64,000 nucleotides of DNA from UBA1181 sp045601045 (GTDB lineage Bacteria > Bacteroidota > Bacteroidia > Bacteroidales > Paludibacteraceae), in contig JAZRZA010000027.1 in assembly GCA_045601045.1 (NCBI GenBank), forward strand, positions 58,123 to 122,122, read 5' to 3'. The notes beneath the pieces were generated by a model. It searched no databases. It saw nothing but the letters and a program-made list of their open reading frames with translations, and was not told where the DNA came from. How positions within the stretch are numbered: position 1 is the first letter of the stretch; every line of letters starts with the position of its first letter. Of this stretch, positions 53,544-62,180 are shown piece after piece. The translations under genes and the position numbers were made by a program.

Positions 53544-53575
53544 CAAATGTAGTTACAAATTGTACAGTAAACAAA
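53544..53575 (-). promoter_or_regulatory. Promoter of the AbiE operon
   Basis: On the minus strand TTTG at about 53575-53572, a 20-base spacer, and TACATTTG (53551-53544) followed by C. The predicted transcript start is near 53537, only about 15 bases before ATG 53522. Confidence 0.65.
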
Positions 53576-53657
53576 CAAAACATTTGTTTATTATACGAAA
53601 CACGACGGTTTCGACAACCTCTCCTTCATCGACGCAACAGGATTACAACAAAATAAT

Positions 53658-53687
53658 AGAGACGGAATCTGGAGTGGTTCCGTCTCT
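53658..53687 (-). terminator. Terminator hairpin, copy B
   Basis: AGAGACGGAA pairs with TTCCGTCTCT around TCTGGAGTGG; on the minus strand followed by a T-rich stretch (ATTATTTTGTTG). It ends the minus-strand gene at 53734 and, with copy A, brackets the AbiE operon. Confidence 0.85.
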
Positions 53688-53733
53688 TGCTTAGTCATCA
53701 CCATGGTTATGAACATTCCCCAAAAGGGATCTA

Positions 53734-54324
53734 CTATTTGCCACTAAGGATATATTCACACAATTCAGAATATAATTTACCAATATGCAGAGACCAGTTC
53801 CGACTATATTCAGCAGGGTCATATTTCCCTTCTGGTGCAAAATTAATAGTAGTTGTATGTTTATCAAATTCTTTTCGCCACCAGTCCATATATTCACAAT
53901 CCTTTATCGAAGGAGATAATTCAACCATTTTTTCATAAAACTCTGAAAAAACAGCCTTCCAATTATCAAAGCATGCTTGCTGATTATTAAAACCTATAGA
54001 TTCTTGTAACTGACGATGAGCATCTAAAAAACTTGTCCTGAACGCCTCGAATTTAGAAAACATAATCTTAAATCTATTATCTCTCAAATTAGCAATCTCC
54101 AAATTACGAGACAACTGATTGTCCACAAGGAACAAGACAAGAGCATTAATCAATGTCAAAAATGGCAAAGACCACGAACTAATTGCCGAGCCATAGTTTT
54201 TCCAATCATCAATGTCGCTGGAAAGGCAAAAGCAATTTGACGTCTTTAGGAACATAACCAATTGGATTAGGAGCATAACAACAAACACAGCATACACTAT
54301 ATAACGAATTATCTTTTTATTCAT
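53734..54324 (-). CDS. Hypothetical two-helix membrane protein with cytosolic C-terminal domain
   Basis: A 196-residue protein. Hydrophobic segments at about 8-25 and 47-67 are followed by a helical, charged region (DNQLSRNLEIANLRDNRFKI) and a cytosolic domain to the end (FDNWKAVFSEFYEKMVEL). The topology recalls putative phage abortive-infection proteins (PutAbiC-like), but I cannot claim homology. It is directly upstream of the AbiE operon on the same strand and lower in GC than the core genes, so it may belong to the accessory island. Confidence 0.6.
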   Translation of the reverse strand: MNKKIIRYIVYAVFVVMLLIQLVMFLKTSNCFCLSSDIDDWKNYGSAISSWSLPFLTLINALVLFLVDNQLSRNLEIANLRDNRFKIMFSKFEAFRTSFLDAHRQLQESIGFNNQQACFDNWKAVFSEFYEKMVELSPSIKDCEYMDWWRKEFDKHTTTINFAPEGKYDPAEYSRNWSLHIGKLYSELCEYILSGK

Positions 54325-54348
54325 ATTAAACCATTTTCTTTTGTTAAA

Positions 54349-54864
54349 TTACCCGATAATAAAGCCCAACAACACAACACCCTGCCATATTCGTCTTATA
54401 ACCTTAAACGAAGACGAAGACAAGAAATGTCCCCATGGGACAAACTCAAATATATTTACGAATATCATGTAGCCCGCCCAAAAAAAGAAAGCAGCCACAG
54501 CTATATAGGAAAATACATCTTCTTGCGTTCCCTCACCTATCGCAACACTCACGGAAATCACAAACGTCACCAATGATGTCAAAGTATGCATTGATTGGGA
54601 AAATTCGGAACTACCATAACCCGAAGAATGATATTCCCCAGTACCAATGCTTCCAATGACATCTCCTGACTTATTATATATATTCCTCTTATCCTCTTCT
54701 ATACCCTTAAAATTACATAGATACGAGAAAAATTGGCCAATTATTTCTAGAGGGAAAGCAATACAAAGAGCTTCCAATATAGGATGGTCTCCCCTGAAAT
54801 CGTAGACAGAACATGACGTTAACAGTAAAAAAAACGCTAAAGGAACAATCAAATTTTTCTTCAT
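54349..54864 (-). CDS. Hypothetical membrane lipoprotein
   Basis: About 171 residues, unrecognised. A signal with lipobox LLLTSC (Cys about residue 18) is followed by hydrophobic segments at about 28-45, 96-112, 118-140 and 155-170, and a Gly/Ser loop SSGYGSSEFSQSM. The combination of a lipobox and several membrane helices is unusual. ATG 54864 (MKKNLIVP) fits a signal; longer starts up to 54948 exist. It precedes the 53734 gene by 24 bp, probably one operon. Confidence 0.55.
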   Translation of the reverse strand: MKKNLIVPLAFFLLLTSCSVYDFRGDHPILEALCIAFPLEIIGQFFSYLCNFKGIEEDKRNIYNKSGDVIGSIGTGEYHSSGYGSSEFSQSMHTLTSLVTFVISVSVAIGEGTQEDVFSYIAVAAFFFWAGYMIFVNIFEFVPWGHFLSSSSFKVIRRIWQGVVLLGFIIG

Positions 54865-54948
54865 TTGCATAACTATTATTCGTTTATATTTCATTTTCAC
54901 AAACTTACCACGCCCCCTTAAAACCTCCAACAAACCACCGTACCACAT

Positions 54949-55473
54949 TTTTTTACGCTTCCGCTCATATATTATTACATAGTCGTATAACTATCTTATA
55001 CATCTGCGAAAAAATATGCTGTCGGACATAAAACATGGGCTACCTACATGAAACCCTAACGGCGAATGCGCGTTACACACACACGAGGAGCGGAGACTAC
55101 TCATGCTAATATTTCCGTGCCACGGTACTTTTTAGAATTTAAATTTGCATATATACGCCGTTAGGCGTTTAATGTTGGTAGAATCACAATGCACAATGCG
55201 TTGAACAAACCGATTCCCCGTTAGGGGATTAACCTTGTGCGTTATCAGTCACAAAATAGGACAGAGCCAATATTATTCTCAAGAGCTCATTCCTCTCGAT
55301 TTTTACAAATTAATAATTTATTTGCATAAAAATCAGCATTTTAACAACAATAATCCAGCAAATTCTCACGACCTATTTTATTGAAAAAAAAATAAAAGAT
55401 GGTACATGTTCTGAGACAGACTACTTCATAAGCCAAAAATTCAAAGTGCTGCCTATCGAATGATTACCATCAT
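54949..55473. other. Non-coding region with palindromic repeats
   Basis: About 525 bases with no gene of support. Contains two GTTA-looped hairpins at 55155 and 55215, and otherwise AT-rich sequence near the small XRE gene. Stop codons are frequent in all frames. Confidence 0.7.
55155..55228. repeat. Pair of GTTA-looped palindromes
   Basis: ACGCC-GTTA-GGCGT (55155-55168) and TCCCC-GTTA-GGGGA (55215-55228), each followed by TTAA-like sequence and a variant of TGTTG/CTTGTG. They look like members of one small REP-like family; the stems differ but the loop and the flanking order are kept. Confidence 0.55.
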
Positions 55474-55692
55474 TCACGGCTCCTCCTTCCCCACCTCCTT
55501 GCTGAGCGTTTGGAAGAAATCACGTTTCAGAATGTTGGATATTTTCAATAGCAGTGCCGTGTCGCAACTCTCTCGTGTAAAGATGTCATAGACATTCTGC
55601 CGATTGCAATGAAGGTGCTTCGCCAACCACGAAGGTCCGCGCTCCTGTCGTTCCAACTCCGCTTTTATCAATTTACCAATATGAAGGGCCAT
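55474..55692 (-). CDS. Small XRE-like helix-turn-helix regulator
   Basis: A 72-residue protein, ATG 55692 (MALHIGKLIKAELERQERG). The helix-turn-helix is GPSWLAKHLHCNRQNVYDIF, followed by ALLLKISNILKRDFFQTL. Single-domain DNA-binding proteins of this type are common in Bacteroidales; the regulon is unknown. A nested inverted repeat lies 50 bp upstream (55742-55851) and could be its operator or leader. Confidence 0.78.
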   Translation of the reverse strand: MALHIGKLIKAELERQERGPSWLAKHLHCNRQNVYDIFTRESCDTALLLKISNILKRDFFQTLSKEVGKEEP

Positions 55693-55741
55693 GGGCATAA
55701 AAAAGGCGTGTAACTACCGTCTGTTTATTGAACAGCCAGGG

Positions 55742-55851
55742 AAACCGCCAAGCAACCCTACACGAATACAAACATAGATAGCTCACGCCCATAAGGACGT
55801 AAGACCACATACATTATTCCATTCGTGTAACAGCTGAAGAATTGGCGGTTT
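55742..55851 (-). repeat. Nested inverted repeat / possible structured RNA
   Basis: Outer arms AAACCGCCAA (55742-55751) and TTGGCGGTTT (55842-55851), inner arms TACACGAAT (about 55759-55767) and ATTCGTGTA (about 55821-55829), and in the centre a minus-strand hairpin CTTACGTCC-TTAT-GGGCGTGAG with two G-U pairs. On the minus strand all three tiers can pair in order. It lies upstream of the XRE-like gene. No match to a known riboswitch that I recognise; could be a decayed miniature element. Confidence 0.5.
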
Positions 55852-56173
55852 TCGGCTATATGTTCAGAATAAATGGATAAATCTCACTAATATTTCACAA
55901 CAGTATTTACGCCATAATAAATTTAAATAGAATCAACATTTCACATGGAAGAAGTGGAGAATCCAACTCTTAGATTGTCTCCACACGCTTCACTCTCGCA
56001 AAAATACTGAATTATATTCGAAAACTCAAATGTCTTGTAGGCTCCCCAAACAGCATAAATTCCACACACCCACCCCACATAAATCGTCCGAATGCACTAT
56101 TTCACCCCACATTCGGGCAAGATGCGATAGGTTTTTATCCTAACACGAACTTCCGTACTTACTAGAAAAGTCT
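55852..56173. other. Non-coding spacer before the proB promoter
   Basis: About 320 bases, AT-rich, no gene visible. TTGTCTCCACACGCTTCACT and similar stretches show no clear repeat. Confidence 0.6.
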
Positions 56174-56181
56174 TATATTTG
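56174..56181 (+). promoter_or_regulatory. -7 promoter element of proB
   Basis: TATATTTG, perfect TAnnTTTG followed by C, 54 bases before the proB ATG. Confidence 0.55.
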
Positions 56182-56235
56182 CAGTCTAAATTAGGCGGTC
56201 CATACCACCGAGAAACAAAGAGAAAAAAAGAGAAA

Positions 56236-57315
56236 ATGCAAGAAAAAAGAATTGCAATCAAGATAGGCAGTAATGTTTTGGCTGCCAAAGAGGGTGGACT
56301 TGATCTAGACAGGATCAAGCAATTGGTGTCCCAAATATCCACGCTTCACAAGAAGGGATTCGAGATCATCCTCATCTCATCAGGCGCCGTTGCGGCGGGC
56401 AGATCACAGATCAAAGACGACAAACTGGACGCTGTGTCGGCACGACAACTCTTCTCCGCTATCGGACAAGCCAAGCTCATCAACCACTACTACGATTTCT
56501 TCAAGGAGCAAGGCATCATCTGCGGACAGGTATTGACCACCAAAGAGAGTTTGGGTACCCGCTCCCACTACCTCAACCAAAGGAATTGCATGGAGGTGAT
56601 GCTTCAACACGGCGTCGTGCCTATCGTCAACGAGAACGACACCATCTCCGTGACAGAGTTGATGTTTACCGACAATGACGAACTTTCCGGCATGGTGGCC
56701 ACCATGATGGACGCCTCCCGACTTATCATTTTGAGTAATATCGACGGCATCTACGACGGCAATCCTTCAGAGCCGACCTCTTCCGTCATCCGCGAGGTAT
56801 TCCCTGGCAAGAGAGATCTATCCGCCTATATCCAAACATCCAAATCATCGTTCGGACGAGGCGGCATGCAGACAAAGACCAACATTGCCAGCAAGGTGGC
56901 TGACGAGGGATTGGAGGTCATCATCGCCAACGGCAAAAAAGACGACATCCTACTGAAACTGCTCACCTCCCAAGAGGAGGTGATCTGCACCCGATTCCTT
57001 CCATCCGAAGAGCCAGCGACCAGCGTGAAAAAATGGATCGCCCACAGCGAAGGATTCGCCAAGGGAGAGATTCACATCGACGCGAAGGCAGCAGAGGCGC
57101 TTATGGACGAGGAGACAGCCAACTCCGTCCTCATGGTAGGTGTTACGGAAATCGTCGGCAACTTCGAGAAAGATGACATTGTCAAGATATTCGACGTGAA
57201 CAACCATCAGTTGGGCGTCGGCAAAACGCAATACGCGAGCGAAGACGCTCAAAAACTAATCGGCAAAAAGGGCAAAAAACCTATCGTCCACTACGATTAC
57301 ATGTATCTTTTCTAA
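56236..57315 (+). CDS. proB: Glutamate 5-kinase
   Basis: A 359-residue kinase for the first step of proline synthesis, with amino-acid-kinase domain about 1-255 (RIAIKIGSNVLAAKEGG, ILISSGAVAAGR, VPIVNENDTIS, LSNIDGIYDGNP, GRGGMQTKTNIASKVADEG) and C-terminal PUA domain about 270-355. ATG 56236 fits the family N-terminus; 56179 would add 19 residues upstream of the promoter-derived message. proA does not follow. Confidence 0.95.
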   Translation: MQEKRIAIKIGSNVLAAKEGGLDLDRIKQLVSQISTLHKKGFEIILISSGAVAAGRSQIKDDKLDAVSARQLFSAIGQAKLINHYYDFFKEQGIICGQVLTTKESLGTRSHYLNQRNCMEVMLQHGVVPIVNENDTISVTELMFTDNDELSGMVATMMDASRLIILSNIDGIYDGNPSEPTSSVIREVFPGKRDLSAYIQTSKSSFGRGGMQTKTNIASKVADEGLEVIIANGKKDDILLKLLTSQEEVICTRFLPSEEPATSVKKWIAHSEGFAKGEIHIDAKAAEALMDEETANSVLMVGVTEIVGNFEKDDIVKIFDVNNHQLGVGKTQYASEDAQKLIGKKGKKPIVHYDYMYLF

Positions 57316-57332
57316 TCTGAAACAAGTTTAAA

Positions 57333-59147
57333 ATGAACATAGCATCCTTGAAGAGTCTTGATAAGACAGATATGACCAGATGGGGATTCCGAATCCTCTT
57401 CTTCCTATTCGTATGGCTCTATTTGGGCATCAACAAAGGCGACTACCTTTTCAAACTCCAAGACTCCTTCTACTTCATCTACGACCACCAATTTGTCGAG
57501 CATCTTATGACAAAAAAGTCGTGGGTGATCATCCTAATGGCCAGGTTCATCCTACAATTCAGCTACTATCCTCTCTTGGGCGCCGCTATCATCGCGGCAC
57601 TGATATCAGGCCTAGAGCTGATCGCTTCAAAACTATTCAACATCGGCAAGAGATGGTTCTTCATCGGTTTCCTCCCCTGCCTTGCGCTTTTGGTCGCCTT
57701 TTGCTCGGTCACCTATGAGATGTACGACCAATTCGAGACCTCATTCCCAGCTGCCGTAATCATCGGTTTTTACTATGCGCTGCTTCTATTCTTCCTTTAC
57801 AGAAAATTAGAAAACAGCATCGTCGCCACCGTGATCCTAACCATAGCGACGGCTATCTCATTTATCTGGATGGGTCCATGTGCCTTTGTGGCACTACTGA
57901 TGATGGGCACCGACGCTTTGTTCCGCAAGCGTTTCATCACAGGAGCCATCACCCTCACTTTGGGTGCGATTTGCAGTTATCTCTGCATGAATTACGCCTC
58001 CTACCATGTCACACCAGCCTTCTGGAGCTATTCGCTCTTCCATCCATGGCCAACGCCATTTTTCCGAGGAATCTTTATCACCAACCTCGTGGCGCATGTC
58101 GTGGCGATACTGGTATTGACGACTCATACACTCTACAAGGAGAAACAGATGCCAGCACGATTCGAGCTACCGGCCAACATCGTGATGATCCTCCTCTTCA
58201 CCCTAATCACCCTCTTTATCAATCGATTCCCCTTCGTGCTCAAAGAGGAGTTGCGTTTGCAGCACCTCGCCCACAAGTCAGAGTGGAAGCAGATGGTCAA
58301 GGAGATGGGAGAAATGGAGGCTTCGAGCCGTGTGATCGCCGCCTACCGTGTGATCGCGCTCAACAATACCGATCAGTTAAGTCAAAAGGTATTCAACTAC
58401 CACTACAGCTATTCACATCCGGGCTTCTACAAATACAACGAGGAGATGATCTACTACCCGGAATTAATGCTCTATAACTCCTTCCCTCAGATCTCCTACA
58501 GATGGTGCATGGAGGTGTTGACTGATGGGCAAATCAGCATGGGTATCCTTCGTACCATGGCTTTGTGCGCCTTCTCCAACGAAGAGTACAATTTGGCAAG
58601 ACGATACCTCAACCTACTGAAATCCTCCCTATTCTACGACACCTGGGCGGAAGAGATGCTCTCTTATCTCGACAAGCCGGACAAATACATCGAAAAGCAT
58701 CCCGAACTGAAGAATGTCATCAAGGGACGTCCATTCATCGAGACCACCGGTATCGTCAGAGGAGCCGTCACTATCTACGACAGGTATCCCGCATTGCCGA
58801 ACATCAGTGCGGAGAGGAAACTGCTCACCCTACTCTACAGAAGAAATCTGGATCAATTCCAAAAGGAGGTCAGACTATCTCCATTTATGAAAAAGGGGTT
58901 GCCAAGATGCATGCAACAAGGCTTGATTCTGAAGGCGTTTATGACACAAGACAACTCCATACTTCGTAACTTCCCGATAGACAAATCGGAGTTTGACTAT
59001 GTGGAAAGATTTATTAATTACTATAAAGTCCACCACGACGACGATGATCTTGCGATCCAAATGAAGGAGAAATTCGGCTACTCATACTGTCACTATTTCA
59101 CCTTCGGCGTGGGTGCGAAACCAATCAACAAAAAGGGAACAAAATGA
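57333..59147 (+). CDS. DUF6057 polytopic membrane protein
   Basis: A 604-residue protein. About ten to eleven hydrophobic helices in the first 310 residues, then a soluble helical C-terminal half with tetratricopeptide-like repeats (YNLARRYLNLLKSSLFY, NPDKYIEKHPELKNV-like). This matches the DUF6057 family, of unknown function. Its stop overlaps the TolB-like gene start (ATGA, 4 bases), so the two proteins are made together and probably work in one membrane-linked unit. It is 17 bp after proB. Confidence 0.85.
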   Translation: MNIASLKSLDKTDMTRWGFRILFFLFVWLYLGINKGDYLFKLQDSFYFIYDHQFVEHLMTKKSWVIILMARFILQFSYYPLLGAAIIAALISGLELIASKLFNIGKRWFFIGFLPCLALLVAFCSVTYEMYDQFETSFPAAVIIGFYYALLLFFLYRKLENSIVATVILTIATAISFIWMGPCAFVALLMMGTDALFRKRFITGAITLTLGAICSYLCMNYASYHVTPAFWSYSLFHPWPTPFFRGIFITNLVAHVVAILVLTTHTLYKEKQMPARFELPANIVMILLFTLITLFINRFPFVLKEELRLQHLAHKSEWKQMVKEMGEMEASSRVIAAYRVIALNNTDQLSQKVFNYHYSYSHPGFYKYNEEMIYYPELMLYNSFPQISYRWCMEVLTDGQISMGILRTMALCAFSNEEYNLARRYLNLLKSSLFYDTWAEEMLSYLDKPDKYIEKHPELKNVIKGRPFIETTGIVRGAVTIYDRYPALPNISAERKLLTLLYRRNLDQFQKEVRLSPFMKKGLPRCMQQGLILKAFMTQDNSILRNFPIDKSEFDYVERFINYYKVHHDDDDLAIQMKEKFGYSYCHYFTFGVGAKPINKKGTK

Positions 59148-60811
59148 AAAGAGATTTGCTATACTGGATTACCGCAGTCATCTGTTTACTAGCGGGTTGC
59201 ACCACACAAGTACCTCACGAAGCGAAAGAGGTGAAAAAGGATGTCATCACCTATCCCGATTTCCAAGAGGTAACCATACCACAAGGAATCGCTCCGCTCA
59301 ATTTCATCATCGAGTCGCCTTGCGAGAAGGCAATTCTCTCCGTAAAAAACAACGAAGGGAAAGAGGTGGTCATCGCCACCAATAGCAGGAATGAGATCAT
59401 CTTTGACCGCAAAGAGTGGAGTGAACTGACCCAAGGAAGCTCATCACTCCAATGCACCCCCTACCTCTACAACGACAAGAAGTGGGAGAAACTCAACACA
59501 TTTGGCATTAACATTCTCAACGAACCTATCGACTCGTTCGTCACCTACCGACTCATTGAGCCATCCTTTATGAGTACCGGAGATATCGGCTTGTACCAAT
59601 TCAATCTGACTTCAGGCGAAGAGAAGACCATCATACGCAGATGCCAGAACATAACGACTGATAAGAACCACGAACAGAGTTGTGTCAACTGCCACAGCGC
59701 GCAAAAGGGAAACCCAAGCAACAAGATGTTCTACTACCGTGGAGACAATGGGGGCCTCCTACTGACCTACAACGGAGAAATCACAAAGATCAACACCAAG
59801 GTACAAGGCATGTTCAGCGGAACCACCTATCCCGCTTGGCATCCGACACTGCCTTACATTGTGTTCTCTTCCAACGATGTATTACAGGACTTCCCAACCA
59901 TCAGAAAGGGAAAAACCGAATTCTATGACAGAAGAACGGATTTGATTCTATTCGACATCGAGAAGAACGAGATTTTCATCATCAACCCGAGCGTTCAGTT
60001 GGAGACCAACCCAACTTGGAGTCCAGACGGAGAATATGTCTATTTCGCCCTCTCAGACTCTCTTATGACACCCAACGTGATGCCGGAGTTTGAGTATCCA
60101 AAACTCAAATACGACATCGCCAGGACGAAATTCGACCCAACGACCAAGAGTTTCAGCAAACCTGAAATCGTATGGAATGTGACAAAAGATGGCAAGAGCG
60201 CCACCTTCCCTCGCATCTCACCAGACGGTAAATTCCTTTTAGTCGTCATTTCCGAGTTCGGTGCCTCCCCACACACCCATCCAGACGGAGATCTATTCGC
60301 GATGAACTTGGAGACCAAAGAGGTGTTTAACTGCGAGGCTGCCAACAGCCAGGAGGCGGAGAGCTACCACGATTTTTCCACCCGTTCCAACTGGTTTGTC
60401 TTCTACTCCAGAAGAGAGGATGGCAACTACGGCAGAGCCTATATCTCCCACATGGATAGCACCGGAAAGTGTACCAAACCCTTCCAATTGCCTCATAAAG
60501 ATCCTCAGACAGACCACAAGCGTTTGAAGGTGTACAATATGATAGAATTCGCCAATTCAGGGGTGAAATTCAACGAATCCGACTTCTACGACGTCATTTG
60601 GAACAAGGAGTTGGTACAAGCCGGAAGCGACGCCAGGAACAATGCGACAGATGGACAATCAGGTGCCAGCGTCATCAAGGCGAAAGAGACAGATGGTAAT
60701 TCAGGCGCCACCAATATGCGTCCGACAGATGGCAACTCCGGTGCGAGCGTCATAGAAGGGAATGATTTGGAGGCAGACAGATTCGGATCAAAGAACATTC
60801 ACGGCGAATAG
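59144..60811 (+). CDS. TolB-like beta-propeller lipoprotein with a c-type heme motif
   Basis: A 555-residue exported lipoprotein: signal with lipobox LLAGC. TolB/WD40-like beta-propeller blades about 200-480 (YPAWHPTLPYIVFSSND, NPTWSPDGEYVYFAL, FPRISPDGKFLLVVIS). Before them is a CVNCH heme-attachment motif (CxxCH) in QSCVNCHSAQKG. The C-terminal 50 residues hold three short repeats, TDGQSGASVI, TDGNSGATNM and TDGNSGASVI. Some relatives are labelled as cytochrome-biogenesis proteins without biochemical proof. Coupled to the DUF6057 gene by a 4-base overlap. Confidence 0.8.
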   Translation: MKRDLLYWITAVICLLAGCTTQVPHEAKEVKKDVITYPDFQEVTIPQGIAPLNFIIESPCEKAILSVKNNEGKEVVIATNSRNEIIFDRKEWSELTQGSSSLQCTPYLYNDKKWEKLNTFGINILNEPIDSFVTYRLIEPSFMSTGDIGLYQFNLTSGEEKTIIRRCQNITTDKNHEQSCVNCHSAQKGNPSNKMFYYRGDNGGLLLTYNGEITKINTKVQGMFSGTTYPAWHPTLPYIVFSSNDVLQDFPTIRKGKTEFYDRRTDLILFDIEKNEIFIINPSVQLETNPTWSPDGEYVYFALSDSLMTPNVMPEFEYPKLKYDIARTKFDPTTKSFSKPEIVWNVTKDGKSATFPRISPDGKFLLVVISEFGASPHTHPDGDLFAMNLETKEVFNCEAANSQEAESYHDFSTRSNWFVFYSRREDGNYGRAYISHMDSTGKCTKPFQLPHKDPQTDHKRLKVYNMIEFANSGVKFNESDFYDVIWNKELVQAGSDARNNATDGQSGASVIKAKETDGNSGATNMRPTDGNSGASVIEGNDLEADRFGSKNIHGE

Positions 60812-60833
60812 CGCCGGGAAAAGTGCCGCGAAA

Positions 60834-61745
60834 TCACTTTTGGTTGCGGGGATGGAAACGGTTGACCTGATCCCGCAACAATTTCATATCCACATGCGTA
60901 TAAATCTCTGTAGTCAAAATGGATTGATGGCCTAACATCTCCTGGATGGCACGAAGATTAGCTCCTCCCTCCAACAAATGAGTCGCAAAAGAATGGCGGA
61001 ACGTATGAGGACTAATACTCTTCTGGATACCCGCCGCCTCGGCATACTCCTTCACCAGTTGAAAAACCATTACACGGGTCAGTCTAGCCCCTCTACGGTT
61101 TAAGAAAAGAATGTCCTCCTCCCCCTTCTTGGGAGGAAACTCTCCCCTAAACTCCATCCAATAACCGATCTCTTTTATGGCACGTTGCGAAATGGGCACC
61201 AGACGTTGTTTATTCCCCTTGCCTATAACAGATATATACTCATCACTCAAAAAGAGATTAGAGAGCTCCAAATTGACCAATTCGGAGACACGAAGGCCAC
61301 AACTGTATAACATCTCCAACATCGCCCTATTGCGTTGGCCCAACGGTGTGGAGACATCTATCGAATCCAATATGGCGTCTATCTCCTCCAAAGTCAAAAC
61401 CTCCGGCAATTTCAAACCGATTTTGGGAGTCTCAAATAAAAATGTGGGATCCTCCTCTATCCGATTCTCTAACAAAAGGAATCGGTAAAATGATTTGATA
61501 CCAGATATTATACGGGCTTGAGAACGTGTACAAATTCCCAATTCAGACAAATCCACCAAAAAATCCGTTAGGATTTCGGCATCCACCTTTCCATAGTCAA
61601 TCCCCAAAGGGGTCAGATAGTCAAGAAATTTGGAAAGGTCTTCCAGATAAGCGTCCAAGGTGTTATCCGACAAGCCCCTTTCCAACATAAGATATGTACG
61701 GTAACTTGATACCGTCCGATCAGAGAGATACTGATCAATGTTCAT
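60834..61745 (-). CDS. xerD: Tyrosine recombinase, XerD type
   Basis: A 303-residue recombinase that resolves chromosome dimers at dif with its partner XerC. N-terminal SAM-like core-binding domain (LSDNTLDAYLEDLSKFLDYL), catalytic domain with Arg in SCGLRVSEL, His/Arg in HTFRHSFATHLLEGG, and the nucleophile Tyr in TTEIYTHVD. Chromosomal copies such as this are normally host genes. Its start overlaps the aroQ stop by 11 bases. Confidence 0.92.
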   Translation of the reverse strand: MNIDQYLSDRTVSSYRTYLMLERGLSDNTLDAYLEDLSKFLDYLTPLGIDYGKVDAEILTDFLVDLSELGICTRSQARIISGIKSFYRFLLLENRIEEDPTFLFETPKIGLKLPEVLTLEEIDAILDSIDVSTPLGQRNRAMLEMLYSCGLRVSELVNLELSNLFLSDEYISVIGKGNKQRLVPISQRAIKEIGYWMEFRGEFPPKKGEEDILFLNRRGARLTRVMVFQLVKEYAEAAGIQKSISPHTFRHSFATHLLEGGANLRAIQEMLGHQSILTTEIYTHVDMKLLRDQVNRFHPRNQK

Positions 61746-62178
61746 CTTCCTTCTCTTTATTCAATCCAATCAGAGATTCAATGGCTAAACGATACGAATC
61801 CATACCGAAACCAGCGATGACACCTAGACAAGCAGCCGACAAGTAGGAATGATGACGGAACTCCTCACGTTTATGCACATTAGAGATGTGCACCTCCACT
61901 ACAGGACATTTGATGGCACGAATCGCATCCGCGATAGCCACAGAAGTATGTGTATAAGCTCCCGCATTCAAGACAATTCCGTCACAAATAAAACCTGTCT
62001 CTTGAATCGTATTGATCAACTCGCCCTCAATATTTGATTGATAATAGGAGATGGTGACATCAGGATAACGAGTCTGCAACTCCTCCAAATAATCCTCAAA
62101 AGAACGACTGCCATAGATACCTGGCTCTCTCTTTCCCAAAAGATTCAAATTAGGGCCATTGATGATGATGATATTCAT
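61735..62178 (-). CDS. aroQ: 3-dehydroquinate dehydratase, type II
   Basis: A 147-residue enzyme of the shikimate pathway. NGPNLNLLGKREPGIYG, with the catalytic Tyr, the loop Arg and Glu, then NAGAYTHTSVAIADAI and VEVHISNVHKREEFRH. Lies between birA (2 bp gap) and xerD (11 bp overlap) in one minus-strand operon, all three being small housekeeping genes. Confidence 0.96.
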   Translation of the reverse strand: MNIIIINGPNLNLLGKREPGIYGSRSFEDYLEELQTRYPDVTISYYQSNIEGELINTIQETGFICDGIVLNAGAYTHTSVAIADAIRAIKCPVVEVHISNVHKREEFRHHSYLSAACLGVIAGFGMDSYRLAIESLIGLNKEKEDEH

Positions 62179-62180
62179 AA

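Noticed and set aside
55141..55260. Possible CRISPR-like array
   Set aside because: Only two short palindromes with different stems and no regular spacers or cas genes.
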